DNA of 8,881 nucleotides from Candidatus Eiseniibacteriota bacterium (GCA_025453925.1 JALOPK010000119.1:1-8881), one strand, 5' to 3'. Counted from the stretch's first letter, positions 1 through 7,630 are shown. Notes: generated by a model not told the origin, from the sequence alone. Numbers and translations: made by a program.

Positions 1-9
1 CGACCGGGC

Positions 10-2109
10 TCATCCGGCCTCCTCAGCCGTTTGGGTTCCGCTATGCACGTACTGTAGCACGTACAAGTTGTAGTAGATGCCCCGGCGCGCGAGCAGCTCG
101 CTGTGGGTCCCCCGCTCGACAATCCGGCCGTCGTCGATCACCAGGATCTCATCCGCCCGCTGGATGGTGCTGATACGGTGGGCAACAATGATGCTGGTCC
201 GGCCCCGCATGAGGGTGTCGATCGCCTGCTGGATGAGCCGCTCAGTGGCCGGGTCCACGCTGCTGGTCGCCTCATCGAGGATAAGGATCTTCGGGTCGTG
301 GGCAAGGGCCCTGGCAAAACAGAGGAGCTGTTTCTGACCGGTCGATAGCGTGGCGCCCCGCTCCGACATCGTCTCGTCGAATCCGCCGGCAAGACGCTCG
401 ATGAACCCTTTGGCCTGAACCATGTCCGCGGCGCCTTCGACCTGATCCCTCGGCATCGGCGTGCCCAGCCGGATATTGTCCTCGATGCTCCGGCTGAAGA
501 TGAACGCATCCTGCAATACCACGGCGATGCTGTCGCGCAACGTGCGGAGTGATATGTCGCGCAGATCCACTCCATCCAGGGTCACGCTGCCGGAATCCGG
601 GTCATAGAACCGACATACCAGGTTGATGATTGAGGTCTTCCCCGCTCCGGTCGGCCCAACGATGGCGATGCTTTTCCCGGGCTCGACCGTGAAGGTGACA
701 TCGCGGAGCACGGGTCTGTCGCGCACGTAGGCAAAGGAGACGCCCTGAAACGAAACCCGGCCGCGCACGGCGGTCTGCACCGGAGCAGGCCGTTCGAGGA
801 TGGTCGGTTCCTGATCCATGATGCCGAAGATCCGCTCGGACGACGCCATGGCGCTCTGCATGATATTGTATTTCTCGCTCATGTCCGAAAGGGGTTCGAA
901 CATCTGCCTTACGTAGCTGAGGAACGCCACCAGTGCGCCCAGAGTCAGTCCTCCCTGCAACGAAGCGATCCCGCCAAACACCAGGACCAGGGCGATGCCT
1001 ACCGTGGCGATCAACTCGATCAGAGGCCGGAACACGCCGAAGATCACGAGCTGATGGATGTTGGCGGCGTAGAACTGCTCATTGGTGACGCGATAGCCGT
1101 CTTTCCGACGCTGTTCCCGTCTGAAGACCTGGACGATCTTGATCCCGGAGAGATCCTCGGCCAAGGTGGCATTCAGCTGGGCCAGGAGACGGCGGACTTC
1201 GCGGTACGCTCCCCGCGCTTTCCGCCGAAACACGAACGACGCAGCCATGAAAGCGGGCACCACCGCGAGTGCGATCAGCGCAAGCCTGACGTTCAATGCG
1301 AACAGAATCGCCACGGTGCCCACGACCAGCAACGCATCCTTCACCAGGTTGACAAGAACCGCGGTGACCATCTCGTTGAGGGCTTCAACATCGTTGGTGG
1401 TTCGCGTAACCAGTCGCCCGACAGGATTGCGGTCGAAAAACGAAAGTGAGAGGGTCTGCACGCGTCGAAAGAGCGCAGTGCGCAAATCGTACATCGATCG
1501 CTGGCCGGCTATCTGCAACGCGTACACGTGCCCGTACCCCGCCACCATGCCAAGTGCAATGAGCAGCGCGGCGATAACTGCCAGGCGGGTGATGCCGTCG
1601 AGGTCTGCCCCCCGCAACGCCACCAGATCGGCCGGGGGCACCCGTGAGAGCTCTGCCTCCGGCACCAGCCAGTAGCTTCCACGCACAATCCCGACGCCGT
1701 CGCGACGGCTTGATGCTTCGAAAACGTAGTAGGTCGCCACCCCGAGCGTGCCTTCGGAGCGAAGCCGGCGACGCGCGGCCGGGTCAGCCTTTTCCAATGA
1801 CGCCTTTCTCAGCAGAAGGGCGCCGGTGTCGAGCCGCAGGTAATCGCGACCGCCCGGGTCGGATGCCAGCAGCGAGTCACGGAGAGCGGGCGGAGCCTCA
1901 TAGACCTGGTAGAGCCTCGCCAGATACTGATCGATCCCCACCTTGGTGATGTAGGGGATAAGAAGCTCGAGGACTGTGGACACGAGCATGAAGGCCATCG
2001 CGGCCGCTACCAGGCGGCGGTGCGGCATGACGTAAGTCAGCAGCCGCCTCACCATTTTCCCGTCGTACGCCTTGCCCTCGATGTAGTCGCTGGCGAATGA
2101 GTCGTACAT
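10..2109 (-). CDS. Heterodimeric ABC exporter, catalytic-site subunit with extracytoplasmic insertion (BmrD/TM288-like)
   Basis: This 699-aa protein is a type IV (ABCB-like) half-transporter with a membrane domain followed by an ATPase domain. TM1 lies near residues 32-55 and TM2 near 173-200. About 105 polar residues lie between them (about 64-170), where ordinary exporters have a short outer loop; BmrD-type subunits are known to carry an extracellular domain here. Further TM segments lie near 247-270, 272-294, 352-380 and 385-405. ATPase motifs are Walker A GPTGAGKT (485-492), Q-loop Q533, a deviant signature LSTGQ (588-592), Walker B ILILDE with catalytic Glu613, D-loop SSVD (616-619) and switch His644. 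The start ATG overlaps the stop of the upstream 603-aa subunit by one base (TGATG), with a G-rich ribosome-binding site (GGGGGGA) 6 nt before it, so the two are translationally coupled partners. Family knowledge says drugs or lipids are exported; the actual substrate cannot be read from sequence. Confidence 0.95.
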   Translation of the reverse strand: MYDSFASDYIEGKAYDGKMVRRLLTYVMPHRRLVAAAMAFMLVSTVLELLIPYITKVGIDQYLARLYQVYEAPPALRDSLLASDPGGRDYLRLDTGALLLRKASLEKADPAARRRLRSEGTLGVATYYVFEASSRRDGVGIVRGSYWLVPEAELSRVPPADLVALRGADLDGITRLAVIAALLIALGMVAGYGHVYALQIAGQRSMYDLRTALFRRVQTLSLSFFDRNPVGRLVTRTTNDVEALNEMVTAVLVNLVKDALLVVGTVAILFALNVRLALIALAVVPAFMAASFVFRRKARGAYREVRRLLAQLNATLAEDLSGIKIVQVFRREQRRKDGYRVTNEQFYAANIHQLVIFGVFRPLIELIATVGIALVLVFGGIASLQGGLTLGALVAFLSYVRQMFEPLSDMSEKYNIMQSAMASSERIFGIMDQEPTILERPAPVQTAVRGRVSFQGVSFAYVRDRPVLRDVTFTVEPGKSIAIVGPTGAGKTSIINLVCRFYDPDSGSVTLDGVDLRDISLRTLRDSIAVVLQDAFIFSRSIEDNIRLGTPMPRDQVEGAADMVQAKGFIERLAGGFDETMSERGATLSTGQKQLLCFARALAHDPKILILDEATSSVDPATERLIQQAIDTLMRGRTSIIVAHRISTIQRADEILVIDDGRIVERGTHSELLARRGIYYNLYVLQYVHSGTQTAEEAG

Positions 2110-3920
2110 CAGGCGTCCCCCCGAGGAGCCCCGCTGCGGTGGGGATCGTCAAGACGCAGGGCCTCCTCACGCTGTTGCATCCGGAAGAGCTCCGCATAGA
2201 AGCCGCCCCGGGCCAGAAGAGCATCGTGGGTTCCTGAGTCGATCAGACGCCCGTCATCCATGACAATGATGAGGTCCGCGGATCGGACGGTGCTGATCCG
2301 ATGCGCGATCAAGATGGTGGTCCGTCCACCATACCCGGTGAGGCCTGCCTGGATGGCGGCCTCGGTCTCCGTATCCACGCTGGAAAACGCATCATCGAGA
2401 ACGAGGATGCGGGGCCTCACGGCCAGGGCTCTGGCGATGGCCACCCGTTGCTTCTGCCCGCCCGAGAGGGTGACTCCGCGCTCTCCCACCAGCGTGTCGT
2501 ACCCTTCGGGAAAACCCATCACCTCCTGGTGGAACTCCGCCGCCTTCCCCAGCGCGACGACTTCCTCCCGCGAGACCGAATCACTGCCGAACGCGATGTT
2601 GTCGGCAATGCTCATGGCAAACAGGAAGGTCTCCTGCGGGACGTACCCGAAGAGGCTTCTGAGCTCTCCCACAGCGAGATCGCGTACGTCCACCCCGCCG
2701 ATGAACATGGTGCCAGACGGGGGGTCATAGAGTCGCTGGAGCAGTTCCACGATGGTCGTCTTGCCGGAACCGGTGCGTCCCACGATCCCGAGCGTGGCGC
2801 CGGCCGACAGACTGAAGGATACTCCATTCAGCACGGCGGTGGTCCCGCCGGGATAGGAAAACGTGAGGTTTCGCACGTCGATGGATGGCGCGACAGGGCC
2901 GGTGAGCTGCCCGTCGTGTATGTCCGGAGAGGTTGTGAAGAGAACCTGCAGCCTGTCCATGCTGGCGATGCCCCGCTGCAGGATGTTCACCACCCAGCCC
3001 ACTGCCATCATGGGCCATATCAGCGTGTGCAGATAGCTGAAGAATGCGACGAATTCACCCAAGGTGACACGACCGTACACCACCATCCTTCCCCCGACCC
3101 CGATCAAGATCGCGATGCTGCCCAGCGCGAGGGCGCCGATGAGCGGTTCGAACAACCCCCATATCCGGCCAAGCTTTACGTTCTCATCACGGCTCCGGCC
3201 AGCCGTTTCGACGAAGTGGCGGTACTCGGTTTCCTCATCGCCGTAGGCTTTGACGACCCGGATGCCCGAGAAACTCTCCTGTGCCCGCTCAGTCAGCCGG
3301 GAAAACGCGTCCTGCACCGCGGTGAACCGATCGTGCACCAGGCTGCCGAAGCGAAGCATGACGATTGAGAGCGGTGGCAAGGGCAGGAGCGCAAACAGGG
3401 TAAGCCGGGCGTCCATGGACACCATGATGGCGATGCAGGCGATCGCCAGGAACATGGCGTCTATGGTCACGAGCGACGCCATCCCGGTTGCCATCCGGAC
3501 GGCGTTCAAGTCATTGGTGGCGTGGGCCATCAGGTCGCCGACCTTGTTCCTGTCGTAAAACTGGGGCGACAGGCCGACGAGGTGGTCGTACAGCTCTTGG
3601 CGCAGACCGCGTTCAATGCGATGGCTCGATCGGATGATGAAGTATCGCCAGACGAAACGGCAGCCCGCCATGGCCACTGCGACCCCGACGATGCCGCCAC
3701 CCAGCAGCCATATCCGAGGAATGGTCGCCACACCCCGTGCCAGGTCATCGATGACATACTGAGTGATCTTGGGAATCACAAGTTGCAGCGCGTCGACCCC
3801 GATGAGCCCGACCATCCCGATGGCCATCTCTCTCCTGTGCCCGAGGAGCAGCCTGATGAGATGTCGGAGGCTCGACGTTGGAACGCGCGAGGATCCTTCG
3901 CCATGTGGGTGATCGCTCAT
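2109..3920 (-). CDS. Heterodimeric ABC exporter, degenerate-site subunit (BmrC/TM287-like)
   Basis: This 603-aa protein is the first gene of the exporter operon and has the usual length for an ABC half-transporter. Six TM segments lie near residues 31-52, 68-96, 148-168, 170-190, 252-279 and 283-305, and the ATPase domain starts near 345. Motifs are Walker A GRTGSGKTT (381-389), Q-loop Q429, canonical signature LSGGQ (485-489), Walker B ILVLDD (505-510), D-loop SSVD (513-516) and switch His540. Residue 510 is Asp instead of the catalytic Glu. In known heterodimeric exporters this subunit's Walker A/B pairs with the partner's deviant signature to make the non-hydrolysing site, while its LSGGQ completes the active site of the partner. 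The partner here (LSTGQ, Glu613) fits exactly. The loop between TM1 and TM2 is short, unlike in the partner. The ATG start has only a weak upstream ribosome-binding site, but the next in-frame Met lies inside TM1, so I keep it. Substrate unknown. Confidence 0.95.
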   Translation of the reverse strand: MSDHPHGEGSSRVPTSSLRHLIRLLLGHRREMAIGMVGLIGVDALQLVIPKITQYVIDDLARGVATIPRIWLLGGGIVGVAVAMAGCRFVWRYFIIRSSHRIERGLRQELYDHLVGLSPQFYDRNKVGDLMAHATNDLNAVRMATGMASLVTIDAMFLAIACIAIMVSMDARLTLFALLPLPPLSIVMLRFGSLVHDRFTAVQDAFSRLTERAQESFSGIRVVKAYGDEETEYRHFVETAGRSRDENVKLGRIWGLFEPLIGALALGSIAILIGVGGRMVVYGRVTLGEFVAFFSYLHTLIWPMMAVGWVVNILQRGIASMDRLQVLFTTSPDIHDGQLTGPVAPSIDVRNLTFSYPGGTTAVLNGVSFSLSAGATLGIVGRTGSGKTTIVELLQRLYDPPSGTMFIGGVDVRDLAVGELRSLFGYVPQETFLFAMSIADNIAFGSDSVSREEVVALGKAAEFHQEVMGFPEGYDTLVGERGVTLSGGQKQRVAIARALAVRPRILVLDDAFSSVDTETEAAIQAGLTGYGGRTTILIAHRISTVRSADLIIVMDDGRLIDSGTHDALLARGGFYAELFRMQQREEALRLDDPHRSGAPRGDA

Positions 3921-4186
3921 GAATACCAGCCGGTTCTCGATGGTGCCCGCAGAGTTGTTCCCCAGTGCCGGCGGATGACCGCAAGAGGCCGGCGGAACGG
4001 CGGAACGTATCTGGCCGGGCCAGCGTACGCAAGCCAGGGAGGCCGCGGCTCATGCCGGCATTCACGCCGTGTGCGGCACCGGGTTTCACGGCCCTCCGTC
4101 TCAGACGCTGCCGTGGCTTTGCCATTCTGATTGACTTGCGGCCCTGAGGAAGCGAAGATTCGGCCTCGGCATGCAAAGGAGGAGAC
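3921..4186. promoter_or_regulatory. Divergent intergenic region between ABC exporter and nitroreductase
   Basis: These 266 bases separate two genes read in opposite directions, so promoters for both should lie here. For the nitroreductase a TTGACT at 4131-4136 is followed 17 bases later by GAAGAT (4154-4159), a fair -35 with a weak -10. For the exporter I see no convincing promoter. The motif CGGCGGA occurs three times (3969-3975, 3990-3996, 3998-4004), the last two as an exact tandem of the 8-mer CGGCGGAA. These could be an operator or chance GC-rich repetition. No regulator gene lies next to it and no persuasive small ORF is seen. Confidence 0.45.
4175..4182 (+). promoter_or_regulatory. Strong ribosome-binding site of the nitroreductase
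   Basis: AAAGGAGG is a near-perfect Shine-Dalgarno sequence ending four bases before the ATG at 4187. It fixes the start of the nitroreductase and is the strongest ribosome-binding site in the window, implying efficient translation. Confidence 0.8.
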
Positions 4187-4696
4187 ATGCATACCCTCGA
4201 GGCGATCAAGTCCCGGCGCAGCATCCGAAAGTTCACCCCCCAACCGGTGCCGCAACGGGCCATTCATGACATGCTCGATGCGGCAATGAGCGCGCCTTCT
4301 GCAGGAAACGAGCAGCCCTGGCAGTTCGTGGTGATCGACGACCGGGCGTTGCTCGACCAGGTCCCGTCTTTCAGCCCCTATGCCGCGATGGCAACCGAAG
4401 CGCCCCTGGCTATTCTGGTCTGCGGTGACACGTCCGTCGAGAAGTACCGGGGATTCTGGGTGCAGGACTGCGCCGCCGCCGTGCAGAACATACTCCTGGC
4501 GGCGCATGCCCAAGGGCTTGGAGCGGTGTGGACGGGAGTGCATCCCATGCCCGATCGCGAGCAAGGATTCCGCGTCCTGCTCGGCCTCCCGGATCACGTG
4601 ATCCCCCTGGCATTCATACCTGTCGGCCATCCGGCTCACTTCCCCGGCCCTCAACAGCGGTATCGCGAGGATCGCGTGCACCACAACCGCTGGTGA
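4187..4696 (+). CDS. Nitroreductase family FMN-dependent oxidoreductase
   Basis: This 169-aa protein belongs to the compact branch of the nitroreductase superfamily: cytoplasmic, usually homodimeric enzymes that use FMN and NAD(P)H to reduce nitro compounds, quinones or similar acceptors. The N-terminus carries the FMN-phosphate motif SRRSIRKF (residues 9-16). It is followed by the substrate/FMN loop APSAGNEQPWQF (36-47). A helix at about 92-110 leads into GLGAVWTG (110-117), the usual strand-turn that contacts the flavin. VGHP (146-149) and a basic C-terminal tail with RYRED (158-162) close the domain as in other short members. No Fe-S cluster cysteines or BluB/CobT-like features are seen. 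The start is set by a very strong ribosome-binding site. The gene stands alone, divergent from the ABC exporter and 328 bases ahead of fabF. The family is certain; the physiological substrate is not. Confidence 0.93.
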   Translation: MHTLEAIKSRRSIRKFTPQPVPQRAIHDMLDAAMSAPSAGNEQPWQFVVIDDRALLDQVPSFSPYAAMATEAPLAILVCGDTSVEKYRGFWVQDCAAAVQNILLAAHAQGLGAVWTGVHPMPDREQGFRVLLGLPDHVIPLAFIPVGHPAHFPGPQQRYREDRVHHNRW

Positions 4697-4981
4697 CGGA
4701 AGCGGTCGAGTTCAGGTTCGGGGCGGGTCGTGCCTACGGTCGGAGAGGCCGCCGGCAGAGGATTCGAGGATGGGGTTCATCATGAGGCCTCTGCATCGCC
4801 CGACAGCACAGCATGCGTGGCGACGCGGAGGTACACGGCCGCGGCGGTCTGATTGTCCCGCCAAGCGGCACCGGTGGATTTGACATCCGTCACACCGCGA
4901 GGTGGCTTCTTGCGCTCGTTGTGTGACCGTCCGTTGAGCCGGGGCATGCGGCCCCGCGGTCGCCGGCCGAGGGTTCGAGAT

Positions 4982-4999
4982 GCGAGCGTCAGCGCTCGC
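4982..4999 (+). repeat. Perfect 7-bp inverted repeat in the fabF leader
   Basis: GCGAGCG and CGCTCGC flank the loop TCAG and end 11 bases before the fabF ribosome-binding site. The hairpin lies in the expected 5' leader, where it could affect transcript stability or translation, or be a regulator's operator. In GC-rich DNA a stem of this size can also arise by chance. Confidence 0.4.
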
Positions 5000-5010
5000 C
5001 TGTGGGCGAA

Positions 5011-5015
5011 GGGAG
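5011..5015 (+). promoter_or_regulatory. fabF ribosome-binding site (decides start)
   Basis: GGGAG, within GAAGGGAG, ends nine bases before the ATG at 5025. That ATG opens the conserved MNQRAFVTGIG beginning of the synthase. An earlier in-frame ATG at 4980 overlaps the leader hairpin, has no such site and would add 15 residues not typical of the family. Confidence 0.7.
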
Positions 5016-5024
5016 ACTGGCTCC

Positions 5025-6275
5025 ATGAATCAGCGCGCATTCGTCACCGGTATCGGAATCGTGAGTCCGCTCGGTCTGGATGCTCCGTCAACGTGGGAGG
5101 CTGCCGTCGCAGGGCGATCGGGCGTCGGCCGGATCACCTCGTTCGACACCACGGGATTCGACACGCAAATCGCGGCAGAGGTCAGAGGCTTCGATCCGTT
5201 CGTCTACCTTGACAGGAAGGAAGCAAGACGATTCGACCGGTTCTCCCAGTTCGCCGTAGTGGCCACTCAGGAGGCGATCCGTCACGCGGGGCTCAACCCT
5301 GCGGACGTGGATCCCTACTCGGTGGCGGTGCTTCTCGGCACGGGTGTGGGGGGAACGACATCCCTGGCAGCGCAGCTTGATCTGCTCAAGGTGAAGGGGC
5401 CGGGCAAGGTGAGCCCGTTTCTCGGCGTACACATGCTGTCCGACATGGCCTCGGCCATCGTGTCGATGCACTTCGGCTTCAAGGGCTTGTCATGCGCTTT
5501 GGTCAGCGCGTGCTCCAGCGGGGCGGACGCCCTGGGCGCGGCCTTGAGAATGATCAGGTCGGGAGAGGTGGATATCGTGATCTCCGGCGGCACGGAGGCC
5601 GCCATCTGCCCGCTGAGCGTGGCGAGCTTCGGAATCATGGGTGCGCTGTCCCGTCGCAACGATGACCCACCGGCCGCGAGCCGTCCCTTCGACCTGCACC
5701 GCGACGGGTTCGTCATCGGCGAGGGAGCGGCAATCCTCGTGCTTGAAAGCGAGCGAAGCGTAAAGGCACGTTGCGCCAGACCTCTTGTCGAGTTCGCGGG
5801 TTATGGCGCAACCTCCGACGCGTACCACGTGTCGGCCCCCGACCCCGAGGGCTCGGGAGCGCGGCGCGCCGTCTCTCGGGCGTTGGCGGATGCCCGCATA
5901 CAGAATGTCGACGTTGACTACATCAATGCTCACGGCACGTCTACTCCGCTGAACGACAAGACCGAGACGCTGGCGATCAAAGGGGTGTTCGAAGACTATG
6001 CGCGGCACGTCGCGATCAGTTCCACCAAGTCCATGACGGGCCACCTCCTTGGCGCCGCGGGCGCCCTGGAGGCAGCGTTCTGCGTCCAGGCGGTTCTCGC
6101 CGGCACCATCCCGCCCACAATCAACCTCTCGAACCCTGATCCAGAGTGCGACCTCGACTATACGCCGGTAACCGCCCGACGTCACCCCGTGACGGTTGCG
6201 GTGAGCAACTCCTTCGGTTTCGGCGGCCACAACGCGGTGCTCGTCTTTCGCGCGGTGGAAGGGAGGGAGTTCTAG
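5025..6275 (+). CDS. fabF: 3-oxoacyl-[acyl-carrier-protein] synthase II (KAS II)
   Basis: This 416-aa cytoplasmic enzyme condenses malonyl-ACP with a growing acyl-ACP chain, with release of CO2, in type II fatty acid synthesis. The full thiolase fold is present. Nucleophile Cys163 sits in SACSSG (161-166), with His303 in NAHGTSTPLND (301-311) and Lys335 and His340 in TKSMTGH (334-340). Glycine-rich NSFGFGGHN (395-403) lies near the C-terminus. The active-site residues fall at the numbers known from Escherichia coli FabF, and the length is normal. Cys-His-His, not Cys-His-Asn, separates it from FabH. The start at 5025 is chosen from the ribosome-binding site and the family N-terminus. It is not beside acpP, fabG or fabD in this window, which is unusual but not rare. 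A related role in a specialised lipid pathway cannot be excluded, but nothing nearby supports one. Confidence 0.95.
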   Translation: MNQRAFVTGIGIVSPLGLDAPSTWEAAVAGRSGVGRITSFDTTGFDTQIAAEVRGFDPFVYLDRKEARRFDRFSQFAVVATQEAIRHAGLNPADVDPYSVAVLLGTGVGGTTSLAAQLDLLKVKGPGKVSPFLGVHMLSDMASAIVSMHFGFKGLSCALVSACSSGADALGAALRMIRSGEVDIVISGGTEAAICPLSVASFGIMGALSRRNDDPPAASRPFDLHRDGFVIGEGAAILVLESERSVKARCARPLVEFAGYGATSDAYHVSAPDPEGSGARRAVSRALADARIQNVDVDYINAHGTSTPLNDKTETLAIKGVFEDYARHVAISSTKSMTGHLLGAAGALEAAFCVQAVLAGTIPPTINLSNPDPECDLDYTPVTARRHPVTVAVSNSFGFGGHNAVLVFRAVEGREF

Positions 6276-6604
6276 CCACCGCTCCCGGCGGGGCACCGCC
6301 TCGCCACCGAGGGGAGTGTCGCCGGATACCGTGATCTTGTCCGCGGGAACGCCGGCCCTTCCATGGGCCGCGATTGTCTCAGATTCTCCGAACGAACGTC
6401 GCGACGAGCACGTAGACGGTTGAGAGCGCCGGCCTTTCGACGATGGTGGGAGTCGACAGGAATTCCTTCACCTGGTCCGCGCTTACGTGTCGTGCTCGAT
6501 CACCGTGGCGACACAACCTGCCGGGTCAGGTCGCAACCGGAAATGGGAGCGGACCGCTCAGGCTTCGATAGTCAGGATCTGCCGTGCTCAGATCACGCGG
6601 GCAG
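6276..6604. other. Convergent intergenic region between fabF and the SGNH hydrolase
   Basis: fabF reads in from the left and the SGNH hydrolase from the right. A small stem GGCGG/CCGCC (6287-6300) follows the fabF stop but lacks a T run, so it is a poor intrinsic terminator. On the minus strand, past the SGNH stop, one frame reads from 6525 to a stop at 6379 and ends in a hydrophobic stretch (VYVLVATFVRRI). It could be remnant sequence of a lost C-terminal domain. The Arg-rich plus-strand frame at 6363-6704 overlaps the end of the SGNH gene and looks like non-coding shadow. Confidence 0.35.
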
Positions 6605-7624
6605 TCAGCGGCACGGGATGCCTCCACGCTTCGGAAGAGCCAGGGTGAGTGACTCGAGGCGCGTACCGTCCGTCGAATCTCCTGTCGGCGTGTCGCCTCC
6701 CTGATCGGTCTGCGGGGTCCCCCGGACACGGCGGTCGTCTTGCATGGGAGAGTACCTCGAGAGCGGGGGAAACCCCCATGTGAACTCGAAGGCGGCATAC
6801 GGCATGGCGGGGTCGACATTCCAGTTCGACAAGTACGGCATGACGGTCGAATCGGCGACTGCCTGGAGCATCTCGACAAGGCTCTGGTCAAGCCCTGCGT
6901 TGAACGACAGGCCCAACGGGCTCTTCTGGAAGAGCGTTGCATAGAACACGCAGGCGGCCAGGTATGACCCTGCCAGTGCGGGGTGGTACTGGTCGGCGTT
7001 GAACAGCAGATCCAGCGGGATACCGCCATGATACGCGTTCTGCCAGGCGACCCCGACGGGCGCCACCGGTGTGCTCAGGGAATCGGCCAGGCGCACATAT
7101 GCGGCCGTTACGGAGTCCTGCATCGCATCGTAATCAGCGAACTCGGGGCTGGCGAAGCCGCCGAAGGTTTCCACCCACGGCCCGTGGTGATTGTGGCCCC
7201 ACGTCATGTAGAAAACGGTCACGCAGCACGGTGTGTGGGCATGGGCGATGGAGTCCAACGCCATGGCCCCCGGATACATGTAGGAATCCCGCAAGTACGG
7301 GATGCAGGGGATCTGGCTCTGCTCCTGGAGTACAACGTAGTCCCATCCTCCCGCCTCCAGCAGCGCGATCGAGGAGGGGGTGAGCAGGTGCGCGTTTGGG
7401 GGGTAGGAGAACGAACAGCCTCCCGGCGTGCTGGATGCCGCAATGACCGTATCGCCGCCTGCCTCAGCCAGGCTCTGCACGAGGCCGGGAAGATCGTTGA
7501 AATAGGTATGGCTGTTTCCCAGGAAGACTACTGAGAACGATCCAGCGGCAGCAGAACGAACCAGCACCAGCGATACCAAGGTGATGCCCAGCGCAGTGGC
7601 GCAGGCCTCGCGGGCAGTGCGCAC
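6605..7624 (-). CDS. Exported SGNH/GDSL-type hydrolase family protein
   Basis: This 339-aa protein starts at a GTG (7624) with GGAGG six bases upstream. The start is followed at once by a signal peptide: basic MRTAR, a hydrophobic core at about residues 11-22, and likely cleavage after RSAAA (23-27). The mature part opens with FLGNSHT (34-40), the SGNH block I with GNS in place of GDS and probable nucleophile Ser38. A WDYVVLQEQS strand follows (94-103), then APVGVAWQ (188-195) and ADQYHP (210-215), which supplies probable Asp211 and His214 of the triad. The layout resembles DUF4886-like SGNH proteins. Family members cleave esters or acetyl groups on sugars and lipids; the substrate here is unknown, and the location is periplasmic or outside the cell. 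After about residue 290 the chain is polar and low in complexity and ends abruptly, suggesting a missing C-terminal domain. It is the last minus-strand gene of the right-hand series. Confidence 0.85.
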   Translation of the reverse strand: MRTAREACATALGITLVSLVLVRSAAAGSFSVVFLGNSHTYFNDLPGLVQSLAEAGGDTVIAASSTPGGCSFSYPPNAHLLTPSSIALLEAGGWDYVVLQEQSQIPCIPYLRDSYMYPGAMALDSIAHAHTPCCVTVFYMTWGHNHHGPWVETFGGFASPEFADYDAMQDSVTAAYVRLADSLSTPVAPVGVAWQNAYHGGIPLDLLFNADQYHPALAGSYLAACVFYATLFQKSPLGLSFNAGLDQSLVEMLQAVADSTVMPYLSNWNVDPAMPYAAFEFTWGFPPLSRYSPMQDDRRVRGTPQTDQGGDTPTGDSTDGTRLESLTLALPKRGGIPCR

Positions 7625-7630
7625 GCTCAA

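Larger units (their letters stand above)
4697..5024. other. Intergenic region and leader ahead of fabF
   Basis: These 328 bases contain no ORF I believe in. A perfect TTGACA lies at 4880-4885, but no good -10 follows at 16-18 bases (TGGCTT at 17), so a promoter here is only tentative. Two short perfect stems lie closer to fabF: CGGGGC/GCCCCG at 4940-4956 and GCGAGCG/CGCTCGC at 4982-4999. No clear Rho-independent terminator (a stem followed by a T run) follows the nitroreductase, so read-through into fabF is possible. Confidence 0.35.

Noticed and set aside
2301-3368. Plus-strand 355-aa open frame
   Set aside because: It is the antisense shadow of the 603-aa ABC subunit; the product is His/Gln/Glu-rich without domain motifs.
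3917-4684. Minus-strand 255-aa open frame over the nitroreductase
   Set aside because: It is antisense to a gene with clear FMN motifs and strong ribosome-binding site, and its translation has no recognisable features.
4971-4980. GGGTTCGAGA, reminiscent of a tRNA T-loop
   Set aside because: The flanks cannot form T, anticodon and acceptor stems, so there is no tRNA here.
4980-5024. Longer fabF starting at ATG 4980
   Set aside because: The extra 15 residues are not typical of the family, the ATG lies in a hairpin, and ATG 5025 has a well-spaced GGGAG.
4780-5040. Minus-strand 86-aa open frame in the fabF leader
   Set aside because: It starts inside fabF with no ribosome-binding site, and its first half is Arg-rich. 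The last part (TAAAVYLRVATHAVLSGDAEAS-like) looks mildly protein-like, but that is not enough to call a gene.
5490-6296. Minus-strand 268-aa open frame
   Set aside because: It is the antisense shadow of fabF, whose active-site motifs are intact.
6363-6704. Plus-strand 113-aa open frame
   Set aside because: It is extremely Arg-rich with no motif and overlaps the end of the SGNH gene on the other strand.
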